A DNA stretch of 64,000 nucleotides from an uncultured Bacteroidales bacterium (GCA_944326255.1 CALVDG010000002.1:1-64000), one strand, 5' to 3'; counted from the stretch's first letter, positions 46,666-54,653 are shown. Notes: generated from the letters alone by a model not told the origin. Numbers and translations are program-made.

Positions 46666-47958
46666 ATGAAAAGTTTTACTCCAACAGTGTACTCGCTGAT
46701 GAATGTGGCCACGGGAAGAGTATTCCCTGATGCCGGATGGATGCTGGCCGACCCGGAGTCTTCCAAGCCGTCGCTGGTGCGTGCGGTCTATCAGAAGAAG
46801 CAGATAGACGTCAAGGGCAGCGACTGGGGTTTCTACCGCTTCGCAGACTGGCTGCCGGTACACCGCCTGCTGCGTGATTCGGCGACAACTGTCACATACA
46901 GAAGTGAGGGACTGGCCCGTCACCTGGGTCTGGGCAATCTCTACATAGCATTCTCAGGCTACTGGCCCGAAAGAGGCGCACTGATGAAGACCTGCTCGTT
47001 CAAGGAGACCGAGGCCTATTCGGTCTGCGGCCGTCTGCCTTTGGACTGCAGGCAGATACTTACTGTGGCTTCCGCCGGCAATACGGCCAGGGCTTTCGCC
47101 AGAGTCTGCTCGGAGAATGACATACCCCTGCTGCTCTGCGTACCGGAGGACAATATCGACGCTCTCTGGTTCGAGAAACCCATAAAGGACTGTGTCAAGC
47201 TTGTCTGCGCCCCCAAGGGCAGTGATTATTTTGATGCCATAGCCCTCTCTCAGATAGCTGCATCCTCAGGAATGTTCGTTGACGAGGGCGGTGCCAAGAA
47301 TGTGGCCCGTCGCGACGGCATGGGTACGACCGTGCTCTCTGCCACTGTGGAGATCGGCCGGATACCCGACGCATACTTTCAGGCCATAGGCAGCGGCACA
47401 GGCGCCATTGCGGCCCGTGAGGCCAATCTTCGTCTGCTGGAGGACGGCCGCTTCGGTTCGGCTCAGATGAAGCTGCATACGGTACAGAATGTGCCTTTCC
47501 TGCCGATGTACGACGCATGGAAGGCCGGTCAGAGGGATCTGCTGCCCTTCGATGACGACGAGGCCCGTCAGAAAGCCGCAATGATCGACGCCAAGGTGCT
47601 CTCCAACAGACGTCCGCCCTATTCGCTCGCCGGAGGAGTGTACGACTGTCTGTGCGACTCACACGGTGATGTCTATGCGGTCACCAACGCCGAGATCCGC
47701 CATTGCGCCGCCATGTTCAAGGAGCTGGAGGGAGTGGACATCTACTCCGCCTCTGGTGCCGCGCTGGCCGGTCTGGAGCAGGCCGTGAAATCCGGTGCCG
47801 TAGGTCGCGACGACGTGATAATGCTCAATATCACAGGCGGTGGTGAGCTGCACTTCAAGAAGGACTGCAAGGTGCATTACCTGCAGCCGTCTCTAGTCAT
47901 TTCTCCGTCAGAAGACCGGGAGAAGATTATCCGGGAGATTGAAGGGCTGTTCGCATAG
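46666..47958 (+). CDS. Cysteate synthase (PLP-dependent, threonine-synthase-like)
   Basis: 430 residues. The fold is that of threonine synthase, with the PLP lysine at K113 in TCSFKETEAY and glycine-rich GSGTGAIAAR for the phosphate. As I recall, proteins with this pattern in Bacteroidetes are assigned as cysteate synthase, which makes L-cysteate from O-phosphoserine and sulfite. Cysteate is the head-group precursor of sulfonolipids (sulfobacins) of Alistipes-type bacteria. It follows the Hdr-like operon by 24 nt and may share its transcript. Threonine synthase activity is the main alternative. Confidence 0.8.
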   Translation: MKSFTPTVYSLMNVATGRVFPDAGWMLADPESSKPSLVRAVYQKKQIDVKGSDWGFYRFADWLPVHRLLRDSATTVTYRSEGLARHLGLGNLYIAFSGYWPERGALMKTCSFKETEAYSVCGRLPLDCRQILTVASAGNTARAFARVCSENDIPLLLCVPEDNIDALWFEKPIKDCVKLVCAPKGSDYFDAIALSQIAASSGMFVDEGGAKNVARRDGMGTTVLSATVEIGRIPDAYFQAIGSGTGAIAAREANLRLLEDGRFGSAQMKLHTVQNVPFLPMYDAWKAGQRDLLPFDDDEARQKAAMIDAKVLSNRRPPYSLAGGVYDCLCDSHGDVYAVTNAEIRHCAAMFKELEGVDIYSASGAALAGLEQAVKSGAVGRDDVIMLNITGGGELHFKKDCKVHYLQPSLVISPSEDREKIIREIEGLFA

Positions 47959-47991
47959 TCGTCCTGAATTTCAAGTTTAAAAATATTAAAT

Positions 47992-48633
47992 ATGAGACTT
48001 TTTAAGATATCCGCCGCTGCCCTGATGTGCGCGGCTGTCCTGAGTTCCTGCGGGAGCGGTGCCGGGAGTGAGGGCACAACTTCCGCCAAGAGTGCATCCG
48101 ACATTGTGATAGAGACCATTATGACCCGCCGTAGCGTGCGTCAGTATCAGCCCGCCGCCGTGGGCCGCGACACCATGAAGACGATACTCGAGTGCGGCAT
48201 CAACGCCCCGAACGGCATGAACCGCCAGTCATGGGAAATCCGAGTGGTGGACTCCCCCGAGTTCATCAACGGCCTTACAGAACTCTACGTCAAGTCCAAT
48301 CCCCGTGCCGCCGAGGATCCTTCCTTCAAGAACATGTTCCGCAATGCGCCTACTGTGGTGTTCATCGCCCATGATCCGTCATACGACATGTCGGCCATCG
48401 ACTGCGGCCTGCTCGGAGAGAACATGATACTCTCGGCCTGGTCAATGGGCATCGGCTCCTGCTGCCTGGGCGGACCTGTAAGGTTCATGAAATCGCCCGA
48501 GGCTGCTGATTATCTGAAACGTCTGGGCTTCTCCGAGGGCTATGAGCTGCTCTACTGCATCGGATTCGGCTATCCGGCCGAGAGTCCTGCGGCCAAGGAC
48601 CGCGATGCCTCCAAAGTAAGGTTCATCGACTAG
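47992..48633 (+). CDS. Nitroreductase-family lipoprotein
   Basis: 213 residues. A signal peptide ends in VLSSC, so it is lipid-anchored outside the cytoplasm, unusual for this FMN-dependent family. The nitroreductase fold is shown by MTRRSVRQYQP near the start of the domain, INAPNGMNRQSWEI, and IGSCCLGG in the second half. Substrates may be quinones or nitro compounds. An A+T-rich gap of 33 nt separates it from cysteate synthase; a DUF486 gene follows after 18 nt. Confidence 0.87.
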   Translation: MRLFKISAAALMCAAVLSSCGSGAGSEGTTSAKSASDIVIETIMTRRSVRQYQPAAVGRDTMKTILECGINAPNGMNRQSWEIRVVDSPEFINGLTELYVKSNPRAAEDPSFKNMFRNAPTVVFIAHDPSYDMSAIDCGLLGENMILSAWSMGIGSCCLGGPVRFMKSPEAADYLKRLGFSEGYELLYCIGFGYPAESPAAKDRDASKVRFID

Positions 48634-48651
48634 TTTTACCATATACATTAT

Positions 48652-49020
48652 ATGACAGGTCTTTATACTGTCCTGCTGCTGGTGGTGTCCAATATCTTCA
48701 TGACTATTGCATGGTATGGACACCTAAAGCTGCAGGAGATGAAACTTATTGACAACTGGCCGCTCTTTGCGGTCGTTCTTTTCTCATGGGGCATCGCCCT
48801 CTTCGAGTACTCCTTCCAGGTGCCCGCCAACCGCATAGGATTTGTGGACAACGGCGGTCCATTCAACCTCGTTCAACTCAAGGTAATCCAGGAAGTCGTC
48901 TCCCTGACCGTATTCACCGCCTTTACCATATTGGTATTCAGAGGCCAGACCTTCCACTGGAACCACATCGCCGCCTTCGTCTGCCTTATCCTCGCGGTGT
49001 ACTTCGTATTCATGAAATAA
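48652..49020 (+). CDS. DUF486/DMT-family small membrane protein
   Basis: 122 residues with four membrane segments. The pattern fits DUF486: WYGHLK in the first third, GIALFEYSFQVPANRIG in the middle, and QLKVIQEVVSL later. The family resembles small multidrug or metabolite exporters but has no known substrate. It ends the plus-strand run begun by carA. A hairpin at 49032-49053 follows 11 nt after the stop. Confidence 0.88.
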   Translation: MTGLYTVLLLVVSNIFMTIAWYGHLKLQEMKLIDNWPLFAVVLFSWGIALFEYSFQVPANRIGFVDNGGPFNLVQLKVIQEVVSLTVFTAFTILVFRGQTFHWNHIAAFVCLILAVYFVFMK

Positions 49021-49031
49021 ACCGAGCCCCA

Positions 49032-49053
49032 CATTCCCGAGAATGCGGGAATG
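49032..49053 (+). terminator. Hairpin after the DUF486 gene
   Basis: CATTCCCG-6 nt-CGGGAATG is a perfect 8-bp stem. There is no T-run after it, so it may be a processing or Rho-linked end rather than an intrinsic terminator. It abuts the first 73-nt repeat. Confidence 0.5.
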
Positions 49054-49126
49054 TCACTATACATTTTCGTTATAATGTATGATGCTGATTTATTGCACAT
49101 TATGATTTCACTAAAATGTAACGTGA
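49054..49126 (+). repeat. 73-nt palindromic repeat, copy 1
   Basis: The unit begins TCACTATACATTTTCGT and ends ACTAAAATGTAACGTGA, whose complement matches the start at 14 of 17 positions. The 39-nt interior (49071-49109) holds a further inverted repeat, ATAATGT/ACATTAT. The left half matches copy 2 read in reverse, including GATGCTG in the interior. Confidence 0.7.
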
Positions 49127-49190
49127 TAAGCCTGTTTCCCGGAACCTGCCTCAGAGATGCCTGTGAGCGGCCTGCATTTCCGCCTATGTA

Positions 49191-49263
49191 TCACTATACA
49201 TTTTCGTCACGCAGCAATTGCCTAAATGCCAGCATCTTATATTACAACTAAAATGTAACGTGA
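49191..49263 (-). repeat. 73-nt palindromic repeat, copy 2, opposite orientation
   Basis: Same length and same 17-nt ends as copy 1, with a 64-nt GC-richer spacer between the two. Read on the minus strand, its first 34 positions follow copy 1 closely (TACATTTT, GTT, TAAT, GATGCTG), so the copies lie head to head. It ends 4 nt before the small membrane protein gene, so it may also act in that gene's leader. Confidence 0.7.
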
Positions 49264-49267
49264 AAAT

Positions 49268-49471
49268 ATGAACCAAAACTTATTATTCAAAATACTCTTA
49301 TCTGTCTTCCTTCTGGCCGGTATTGTCTTCCTGATATGCGGATTCCTAGGATATGATTCAGGTTACTCTACGGGATCCCTGTGCCTGTGTGTCGCAGCCG
49401 TAGTTGCTGTACGCAGGCGGAGAAGCAAAATACGACAAGGCCAAAATACAGACAGCAATCCTGAGGCATGA
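49268..49471 (+). CDS. Small two-span membrane protein, unknown
   Basis: 67 residues. Two hydrophobic stretches (about 8-27 and 33-48) are followed by a basic RRRRSK segment, so both ends are probably cytoplasmic. I know no family. Its stop overlaps the acetyltransferase start (ATGA), which supports it being translated. The leader contains the end of the second 73-nt repeat. Confidence 0.55.
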   Translation: MNQNLLFKILLSVFLLAGIVFLICGFLGYDSGYSTGSLCLCVAAVVAVRRRRSKIRQGQNTDSNPEA

Positions 49472-50007
49472 ACGATATCCACATAAACAACGGATACTAC
49501 AGGCTGCGGCCGGCGACGATGGAGGAGATTCCGGTCATCTGGGAGATCATCCTGCAGGCCAAGGCACAGATGTACCGCGAGGGCAAGCACCAGTGGGACG
49601 AGAACTACCCTACCGTGCCGATTCTGGAAAACGATGTGCGCCGGGGCTGGGGTTACGTGCTGGTACCGTCTGATGATGATTCTGACATCATCGCCTACGG
49701 TGCAGTGGTCTTCGACGGAGAGTCGGCATACAGCGGACTGCAGGACGGTCAGTGGCTGAGCGGGCAGCCCTACGTGGTACTGCACCGCCTGGCAGTGGCC
49801 GACCGCTGGAAACGTCAGGGCATGGCCGTCCGCTACATGCAGGCAGTCTGCGACCTGGCCCTTTCCCGCGACATCCGAAGTTTCAAAGTCGACACCAACT
49901 ACGACAACTTCTACATGCAGCGCGTCTTCTCCCGCCTCGGCTTCACCTACTGCGGCCGCATCCGCTACGATGCCGGCGAGCGCATGGCCTACGAAAAGCT
50001 GCTGTAA
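49468..50007 (+). CDS. GNAT acetyltransferase
   Basis: 179 residues. The GNAT core is visible: VVLHRLAVADRWKRQGMAVRYMQA carries the R/QxxGxG/A-type acetyl-CoA loop, and the last part (NFYMQRVFSRLGFTYCG) is the usual C-terminal strand. The substrate is unknown. The last 57 coding bases plus the stop and a few more (49951-50011) are repeated at 51099-51158 on the far side of rhuM, so rhuM was inserted just behind or into this gene's end. Confidence 0.88.
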   Translation: MNDIHINNGYYRLRPATMEEIPVIWEIILQAKAQMYREGKHQWDENYPTVPILENDVRRGWGYVLVPSDDDSDIIAYGAVVFDGESAYSGLQDGQWLSGQPYVVLHRLAVADRWKRQGMAVRYMQAVCDLALSRDIRSFKVDTNYDNFYMQRVFSRLGFTYCGRIRYDAGERMAYEKLL

Positions 50008-50011
50008 ACAT
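49951..50011 (+). repeat. Left direct repeat around the rhuM insertion
   Basis: 61 nt covering the last codons and stop of the acetyltransferase. The copy at 51099-51158 is identical except for one missing C. Similarity stops sharply at both edges. Confidence 0.9.
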
Positions 50012-50056
50012 AAATTGCAAATTTTTCCTACATTTGTTATTTTATTGAACGGAAAT

Positions 50057-51076
50057 ATGCAAGCCATGGCCGACGGAACACCACAGGGAAATATTATACT
50101 TTATCAGACCGAAGATGGGCAAAGCCGGATAGATGTCACTCTATCAGGCGATACAGTGTGGCTTACCGCAGATCAGATGGCCGAACTGTTCCAGCGCAAC
50201 AAGTCCACCATTTCAAGGCATATCCGCAATGTCTTTGAATCTGGGGAACTGAATCCGGATTCAACTGTTGCAATTTTTGCAACAGTTCAAAACGAGGGAA
50301 ACAGGAAAGTAGAACGAAACATAGCATACTACAACCTCGATGTAATCATCAGTGTCGGCTATAGGGTCAATTCCCACCGTGGCGTACAGTTCCGCATCTG
50401 GGCCACGCAAGTACTGCGCGAGTACCTTGTCAAAGGCTTTGCTATGAACGACGATCTTCTGAAACGCGCCGGCGGAGGCAATTACTTTGACGAACTCCTG
50501 GCACGCATTCGGGACATCCGCTCCTCGGAAAAGGTATTCTATCGCAAGATTCTGGAAATCTATGCCCTCAGCATAGACTATGACCCGAGAACAGAAGCCA
50601 CGCAGAAGTTCTTCAAGACAGTCCAGAACAAGATGCACTTCTCCGCTCACGGACATACTGCGGCGGAAGTCATTCACAGCAGAGCCAATGCCGACAAGGA
50701 CTTTATGGGGCTGACATCATGGACTGGAGCATTGCCGAAACGAACTGATGCCGGAATCGCCAAAAACTACCTTTCACCCGACGAACTCGATACCCTGAAC
50801 CGTATCGTCAGCCTTTACCTTGATTTTGCAGAACTCCAGGCCAAGTCTCACAAACCGATGTATATGAAGGACTGGATTCAGAAACTTGACGAATTCCTGT
50901 CACTTTCCGGCAAAGAGCTCCTGACCCATGCCGGGACAGTCTCTGCTGAAATCGCGAAACATAAGGCAGACTCCGAATACGACAAATACAGCAAACGGAT
51001 ACAGTATGAGCTCTCTCCCGTGGAAATCCATTTCATAGAGAGTTTTGAAAAGGAAGTCAAGCGGCTGAAAAAGTAA
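50057..51076 (+). CDS. RhuM-family protein
   Basis: 339 residues. The N-terminal part has the RhuM pattern: DTVWLTADQMAELFQRNKSTISRHI, then VERNIAYYNLDVIISVGYRVNS and FRIWATQVLREYL. A helical C-terminal region follows. The family was named from a Salmonella pathogenicity island; its biochemistry is not settled, and the N-terminus looks like a DNA-binding or Bro/KilA-type domain. Start 50057 gives MQAMADG; 50066 is an alternative. It occupies almost all of the 1.09 kb between two 60-nt direct repeats and is therefore a single-gene insertion. Confidence 0.88.
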   Translation: MQAMADGTPQGNIILYQTEDGQSRIDVTLSGDTVWLTADQMAELFQRNKSTISRHIRNVFESGELNPDSTVAIFATVQNEGNRKVERNIAYYNLDVIISVGYRVNSHRGVQFRIWATQVLREYLVKGFAMNDDLLKRAGGGNYFDELLARIRDIRSSEKVFYRKILEIYALSIDYDPRTEATQKFFKTVQNKMHFSAHGHTAAEVIHSRANADKDFMGLTSWTGALPKRTDAGIAKNYLSPDELDTLNRIVSLYLDFAELQAKSHKPMYMKDWIQKLDEFLSLSGKELLTHAGTVSAEIAKHKADSEYDKYSKRIQYELSPVEIHFIESFEKEVKRLKK

Positions 51077-51098
51077 GCGACAGCTCTGGGAATTCCTC

Positions 51099-51158
51099 TG
51101 CGGCCGCATCCGCTACGATGCGGCGAGCGCATGGCCTACGAAAAGCTGCTGTAAACAT
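51099..51158 (+). repeat. Right direct repeat around the rhuM insertion
   Basis: 60-nt copy of the acetyltransferase 3' end (one base deleted against 49951-50011). Its final bases TAAACAT run straight into the start codon of the next gene at 51157, showing the original junction between the acetyltransferase and that gene. Confidence 0.9.
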
Positions 51159-51537
51159 GGAACAACGGGACTATATCAAACGGCAGATTGAGCAGATCGG
51201 CATTTTGCTCGGACGGATGCTTAGCACCCTGCTCGGATTGCGGTCCGGCGGAGACACCGGCTCTGCCATCCAGCAGATATGCGAAGAACTTAAGGACGAA
51301 CTGGACCTCGACATAGATTCACTGGCCTCCGCTGACACTGAAGTCATGATTAAAGACTTGCAGACCAAGGGTTTTGATTATGACCTGCTTATAAGGTTGC
51401 GTGGCGTAATTGACAGCATGGCGGCCTCTCTGCCTGAAAACGATCGGCGCAGGCAATCACTGACAGATCTTTCCGATAAACTCGCCGCCGGTACACAGGC
51501 CGCCTACTCCACGGCGGATTTCTCCGATTTCCAGTAA
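51157..51537 (+). CDS. Conserved hypothetical 126-aa protein
   Basis: 126 residues, helical and acidic. The opening RDYIKRQIEQIGILLGRML is reminiscent of DUF6483-type proteins, but I am unsure. No catalytic motif is visible. The ATG overlaps the last base pairs of the right direct repeat; before the rhuM insertion it would have lain 3 nt after the acetyltransferase stop, so the two were probably one operon. The insertion now separates it by 1.15 kb. Confidence 0.6.
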   Translation: MEQRDYIKRQIEQIGILLGRMLSTLLGLRSGGDTGSAIQQICEELKDELDLDIDSLASADTEVMIKDLQTKGFDYDLLIRLRGVIDSMAASLPENDRRRQSLTDLSDKLAAGTQAAYSTADFSDFQ

Positions 51538-51538
51538 A

Positions 51539-52072
51539 TCATTCCTTCAGCTTGGCTTTAAGGCGTGAAGTCCGGTTGTACACCACGCTTTTGTCTTTGC
51601 CCAGCAGGACAGATATCATTGTCGGGGTAAAGCCGGCCGAGAGGTAGCAAAACAGCCGGATGTCCTGTTCAGTAAGTTCCGGATGCTTCTCCCTGACTTT
51701 TGCTACTATCCCGTCCCGTGAGGCATTCAGCCAGTCTTCCAAAGCCTGCAGAGCCTTCCCGTCATGCCGCAGCCTGTCGATTATCCCCTCCACCTCCCGT
51801 ACAATTCCGTCCCTAAGCCTGTCCGTACTCTCATAGACATAGTATTGCTCGCAAAGCCTTTCCAGAATAGCGAAGTCCGAACCTTCAGGCAGCGGCGGTC
51901 TTTCCGTGCTGTGTTTTCGGAAAGCCATGAAATCCTGAATGAACGACTTAATGTCATTGTACGAGATTTCTTTATACATGCCAAAACGTATGTTCCCTAT
52001 TAACCTGAAATTAAAAAGCCGGCCTCTAAACAGTTTTAAATCCTCCGGAGCATTAAAAATCTTAATCTTCAT
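51539..52072 (-). CDS. HTH regulator, LuxR/sigma-like C-terminal domain
   Basis: About 177 residues. The C-terminal 70 residues (ELTEQDIRLFCYLSAGFTPTMISVLLGKDKSVVYNRTSRLKAKL) are a LuxR-like helix-turn-helix of the kind common in Bacteroidetes regulators. The N-terminal part is unrecognised. The start at 52072 is chosen because a -7 box lies at 52087-52095, which excludes the longer frame to 52123. It converges on the 126-aa gene with 1 nt between stops. Confidence 0.7.
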   Translation of the reverse strand: MKIKIFNAPEDLKLFRGRLFNFRLIGNIRFGMYKEISYNDIKSFIQDFMAFRKHSTERPPLPEGSDFAILERLCEQYYVYESTDRLRDGIVREVEGIIDRLRHDGKALQALEDWLNASRDGIVAKVREKHPELTEQDIRLFCYLSAGFTPTMISVLLGKDKSVVYNRTSRLKAKLKE

Positions 52073-52086
52073 AATTATGTGTTTTT

Positions 52087-52095
52087 GCAAAATTA
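52087..52095 (-). promoter_or_regulatory. -7 box of the HTH regulator
   Basis: TAATTTTGC on the minus strand, 14 nt before the ATG. It decides the start codon of the gene downstream. Confidence 0.55.
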
Positions 52096-52321
52096 CGGAA
52101 TATCTCCCGGTATTCACTATCAAGGCAATAGAAAAACCTATCTCAACAAGATTTAAAAATACAGACTATCAATCACATACATAAAATCATCCAACAAAAA
52201 TCTATCTTGTCCGTATTCTGTATCTGATGCGGGCAATCCAGTACTGTTGTCAACGGTAAGTACTGCAGCATCCCCAAATTGTAATACGCTGATTTACATG
52301 GTATTATGATTAGGGCGCGTG

Positions 52322-52473
52322 CTTTTCGGCTGGTTGTGACAGCGCGAAAAGATCACCACCTGTCTGCAACTGTCTGATTATCACAAGACTGTGAAAACAC
52401 ACCGCTCGCGTACTTACCGTTAAGGATCTTACCAAATGGTAAGAGAAGTTTCCGGCATAAAGTGTACTTTTGC
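52322..52473 (+). promoter_or_regulatory. Control region of the SMR gene: hairpin, CTTACC palindromes and -7 box
   Basis: Upstream of the SMR start, CTTTTCG-16 nt-CGAAAAG (52322-52351) can form a stem. CTTACCAAATGGTAAG (52428-52443) is a perfect 6-4-6 palindrome where the -33 element should be, and another CTTACC half-site lies at 52413-52418. TACTTTTGC (52465-52473) is the -7 box. The palindrome suggests a repressor that blocks the promoter. The stretch 52124-52321 before it shows nothing I can support. I see no guanidine riboswitch motif. Confidence 0.5.
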
Positions 52474-52498
52474 ACCGCAAAATAAAATACACGGATAT

Positions 52499-52825
52499 AT
52501 GAACTGGATTATTCTTTTCGTTGCAGGACTTTTCGAGTCCGGATTCGCTTTCTGCTTGGGAAAGATGAAAGAGGTTTCGGGCACCGCGTGGTGGCTGTGG
52601 GGAGCCGGTTTCCTGTTGTGTCTTATTGCCAGTATGACCCTCCTGGCCAAGGCGGTACAGACCATTCCCATCGGTACGGCATATCCGATATGGACCGGCA
52701 TAGGGGCAGTGTGTACGGTGATTCTCGGCATCATATTTTTACATGAGCCTGCGACATTTCTGCGTCTGTTCTTTATCACTACCCTCATCCTCTCCATTAT
52801 CGGACTCAAGATGGTTTCCCACTGA
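52499..52825 (+). CDS. Small multidrug resistance (SMR) family transporter, SugE/Gdx-like
   Basis: 108 residues with four membrane helices. The essential Glu lies in AGLFESGFAF, and the later PIGTAYPIWTGIGAV motif is the family signature. Gdx/SugE members export guanidinium; others export quaternary ammonium compounds. The sequence leans to SugE/Gdx (GTAYPIWTGIG) but the substrate is not certain. The start at 52499 is fixed by the -7 box at 52465-52473. The Crp-type regulator lies tail to tail after 8 nt. Confidence 0.88.
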   Translation: MNWIILFVAGLFESGFAFCLGKMKEVSGTAWWLWGAGFLLCLIASMTLLAKAVQTIPIGTAYPIWTGIGAVCTVILGIIFLHEPATFLRLFFITTLILSIIGLKMVSH

Positions 52826-52833
52826 GGAAGACG

Positions 52834-53397
52834 CTATCTGATTCCGGCCCGTATGCGGCTCAGACTCTGAGCCGTTATTCCGAGATAAGAGGCCAGACAT
52901 TCCAAGGAAACTCTCTGCAGAAGCTCCGGACGGTTCTTGAGCAGGTCTCTGTAGCGTTCCGAGGCAGTGGTGAACAGCATGGGGATGAATTTCTCCTCGG
53001 TGCTCAGAAACTCAATCTCGGCAAACTTGCGGCCCCAGTTGGCGATATTGATATCCTCCAGGAAAAGCTTCTCCAAAGCATCCCTTCTCAGGACATACAG
53101 GGATGTGTCCTCGAGGCATTCCACCGTCTCATAGCCCGGCTGACCGTTGACATAGCTTTTCAGCGAGACCACTGCCGCCCCCTCCAGTCCGAACCAGAAT
53201 GTAATTTCCCTGCCGCCGTGCTCTATGAATGCACGGACAATCCCCTTTCTTACGAAGAATACACTGCGCTCCACATTGCCTGCTTTCAGGATACATGTTC
53301 CTTTAGGACAATGGATCTCTTCCAGCTGTCCGGCGAGACGGAGCATGGAACTGTCTGGTAACGGACTGATAGACTTTATAATATCCGGTGCGGTCAT
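52834..53397 (-). CDS. Crp/Fnr-family transcription regulator
   Basis: 187 residues. The N-terminal cupin-like sensor domain (PKGTCILKAGNVERSVFFVRKGIVRAF) is followed by a long helix and a C-terminal winged helix (SLECLASYLGITAQSLSRIRAGI). There are no Fnr-type cysteines for a cluster. It is divergent from mscS and converges with the SMR gene. It may control one of these; the CTTACC palindrome is not a Crp-type site. The ligand is unknown. Confidence 0.88.
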   Translation of the reverse strand: MTAPDIIKSISPLPDSSMLRLAGQLEEIHCPKGTCILKAGNVERSVFFVRKGIVRAFIEHGGREITFWFGLEGAAVVSLKSYVNGQPGYETVECLEDTSLYVLRRDALEKLFLEDINIANWGRKFAEIEFLSTEEKFIPMLFTTASERYRDLLKNRPELLQRVSLECLASYLGITAQSLSRIRAGIR

Positions 53398-53442
53398 AAT
53401 CTGAATATCTTTTCAATCAGTTGCGAAGATAACCCGATTTCG

Positions 53443-53473
53443 TTGAAAAATACAATCTCTTGCTTAACTTTGC
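53443..53473 (+). promoter_or_regulatory. Promoter of mscS
   Basis: TTG (53443-53445), 19 nt, TAACTTTGC (53465-53473): an exact Bacteroidetes promoter. It ends 6 nt before the ATG at 53480, so the leader is absent or very short. Confidence 0.75.
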
Positions 53474-53479
53474 AGCGAT

Positions 53480-54625
53480 ATGGAACAAGAAGCATTATTG
53501 AATCTCAGTGAGCAGATGCGGGTGATCATCTCCTGCGCTCTGGTGGTCGCGGCGTATCTCGTGGACTTTCTGTGCTGCAAGCTGTTGATCCCGGTGATAA
53601 GGAAGATTGCGGCCAGGACTGCGTTCAAGTGGGACAACTATCTGACCGGAGGCAAGGTCCTGCACAACATTTTCCATCTGATACCGCCGGTGACTTTTCT
53701 CGTCGCCCTGCCGCTGCTCTATCCCCGCCAGAACTGGACTTCCTTCGTTACCAAGGCACTCTATATCTACCTTATAGTCATCGGGACCCGCCTGATCAAC
53801 GAGTTCATATCCTCGCTGTACGCCATCTCCAGCGATTCCGACCTGCTCAGGGACAAGCCCATGAAGGGTGTCTACCAGATGCTGAAGGTCCTCGTAGTCT
53901 GCGTGGCCGTCATCCTGACGTTGGGCGTGCTGCTGGAAAGGGACTTCACTACCCTGCTGGCGGGACTCGGTGCGTCGGCTGCGGTGCTGATGCTGATTTT
54001 CAAGGATACAATCCTCGGCCTGGTGGCGGGCATCCAGCTCTCGGCCCACGACATGCTGCGTCCGGGGGACTGGATAGTCATGGAAAAATACGGTGTCAAC
54101 GGTACGGTGGAGGAAGTGACCCTGAACACGGTCAAGGTCCGCAACTGGGACAATACGATAGTGACCGTTCCGCCCTATGCCCTGGTCAGCGATTCGTTCC
54201 AGAACTGGCGCGGCATGCGCGAGAGCGATGGCCGCCGCGTAGCCCGTTCCATCAATATTGACGTAAATTCCATCCGGTTCTGCACTCCGGAAGAGCTGGA
54301 GCGCTTCTCCTCGGAAGCATGGACCGATGGCAGGACTCTGGACAGCAACTCGGTGAACCTCGGTCTCTTCCGCGCTGCCACCGAGCATTATCTCAGTACC
54401 CTTGCCCAGGTCAACACCGGACTGCGTATCCTCGTACGTCAGCTCGAGCCCACATCGGAAGGTCTGCCGATACAGATCTACTTCTTCACCCGCGAGAAAG
54501 ACTGGATCGCCCACGAGCACATAGCCGCCGACATCATCGAACACATTATCGCCACCATGCCTATGTTCGGCCTGCGGCTGTTCCAAAAACCCGCCGGCAC
54601 GGATATCTCCAACCTGAAAACATGA
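53480..54625 (+). CDS. Small-conductance mechanosensitive channel, MscS family
   Basis: 381 residues. Membrane helices lie at about 15-40, 62-84, 88-110 and 128-150; the pore helix (LAGLGASAAVLMLIFKDTILGLVAGIQLS) shows the Gly/Ala packing of MscS TM3. The cytoplasmic beta and alpha/beta domains follow (GDWIVMEKYGVNGTVEEVTLNTVKVRNWDNT). It releases solutes on hypo-osmotic shock. The promoter is one of the clearest in the window. Confidence 0.92.
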   Translation: MEQEALLNLSEQMRVIISCALVVAAYLVDFLCCKLLIPVIRKIAARTAFKWDNYLTGGKVLHNIFHLIPPVTFLVALPLLYPRQNWTSFVTKALYIYLIVIGTRLINEFISSLYAISSDSDLLRDKPMKGVYQMLKVLVVCVAVILTLGVLLERDFTTLLAGLGASAAVLMLIFKDTILGLVAGIQLSAHDMLRPGDWIVMEKYGVNGTVEEVTLNTVKVRNWDNTIVTVPPYALVSDSFQNWRGMRESDGRRVARSINIDVNSIRFCTPEELERFSSEAWTDGRTLDSNSVNLGLFRAATEHYLSTLAQVNTGLRILVRQLEPTSEGLPIQIYFFTREKDWIAHEHIAADIIEHIIATMPMFGLRLFQKPAGTDISNLKT

Positions 54626-54653
54626 TTGTCAAATAAAAATTCAAAGAAAAACT

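Noticed and set aside
49054-49263. CRISPR array or integron attC sites for the two 73-nt units
   Set aside because: Only two units in opposite orientation, with no cas genes, no integrase and no attC core sites.
49468-51537. rhuM insertion as an insertion sequence
   Set aside because: No transposase or terminal inverted repeats; the 60-nt repeats are too long for a target duplication of a usual IS.
52195-52498. Guanidine riboswitch before the SMR gene
   Set aside because: I could not find the conserved loops of any of the known classes; the clear signals are DNA palindromes at the promoter.
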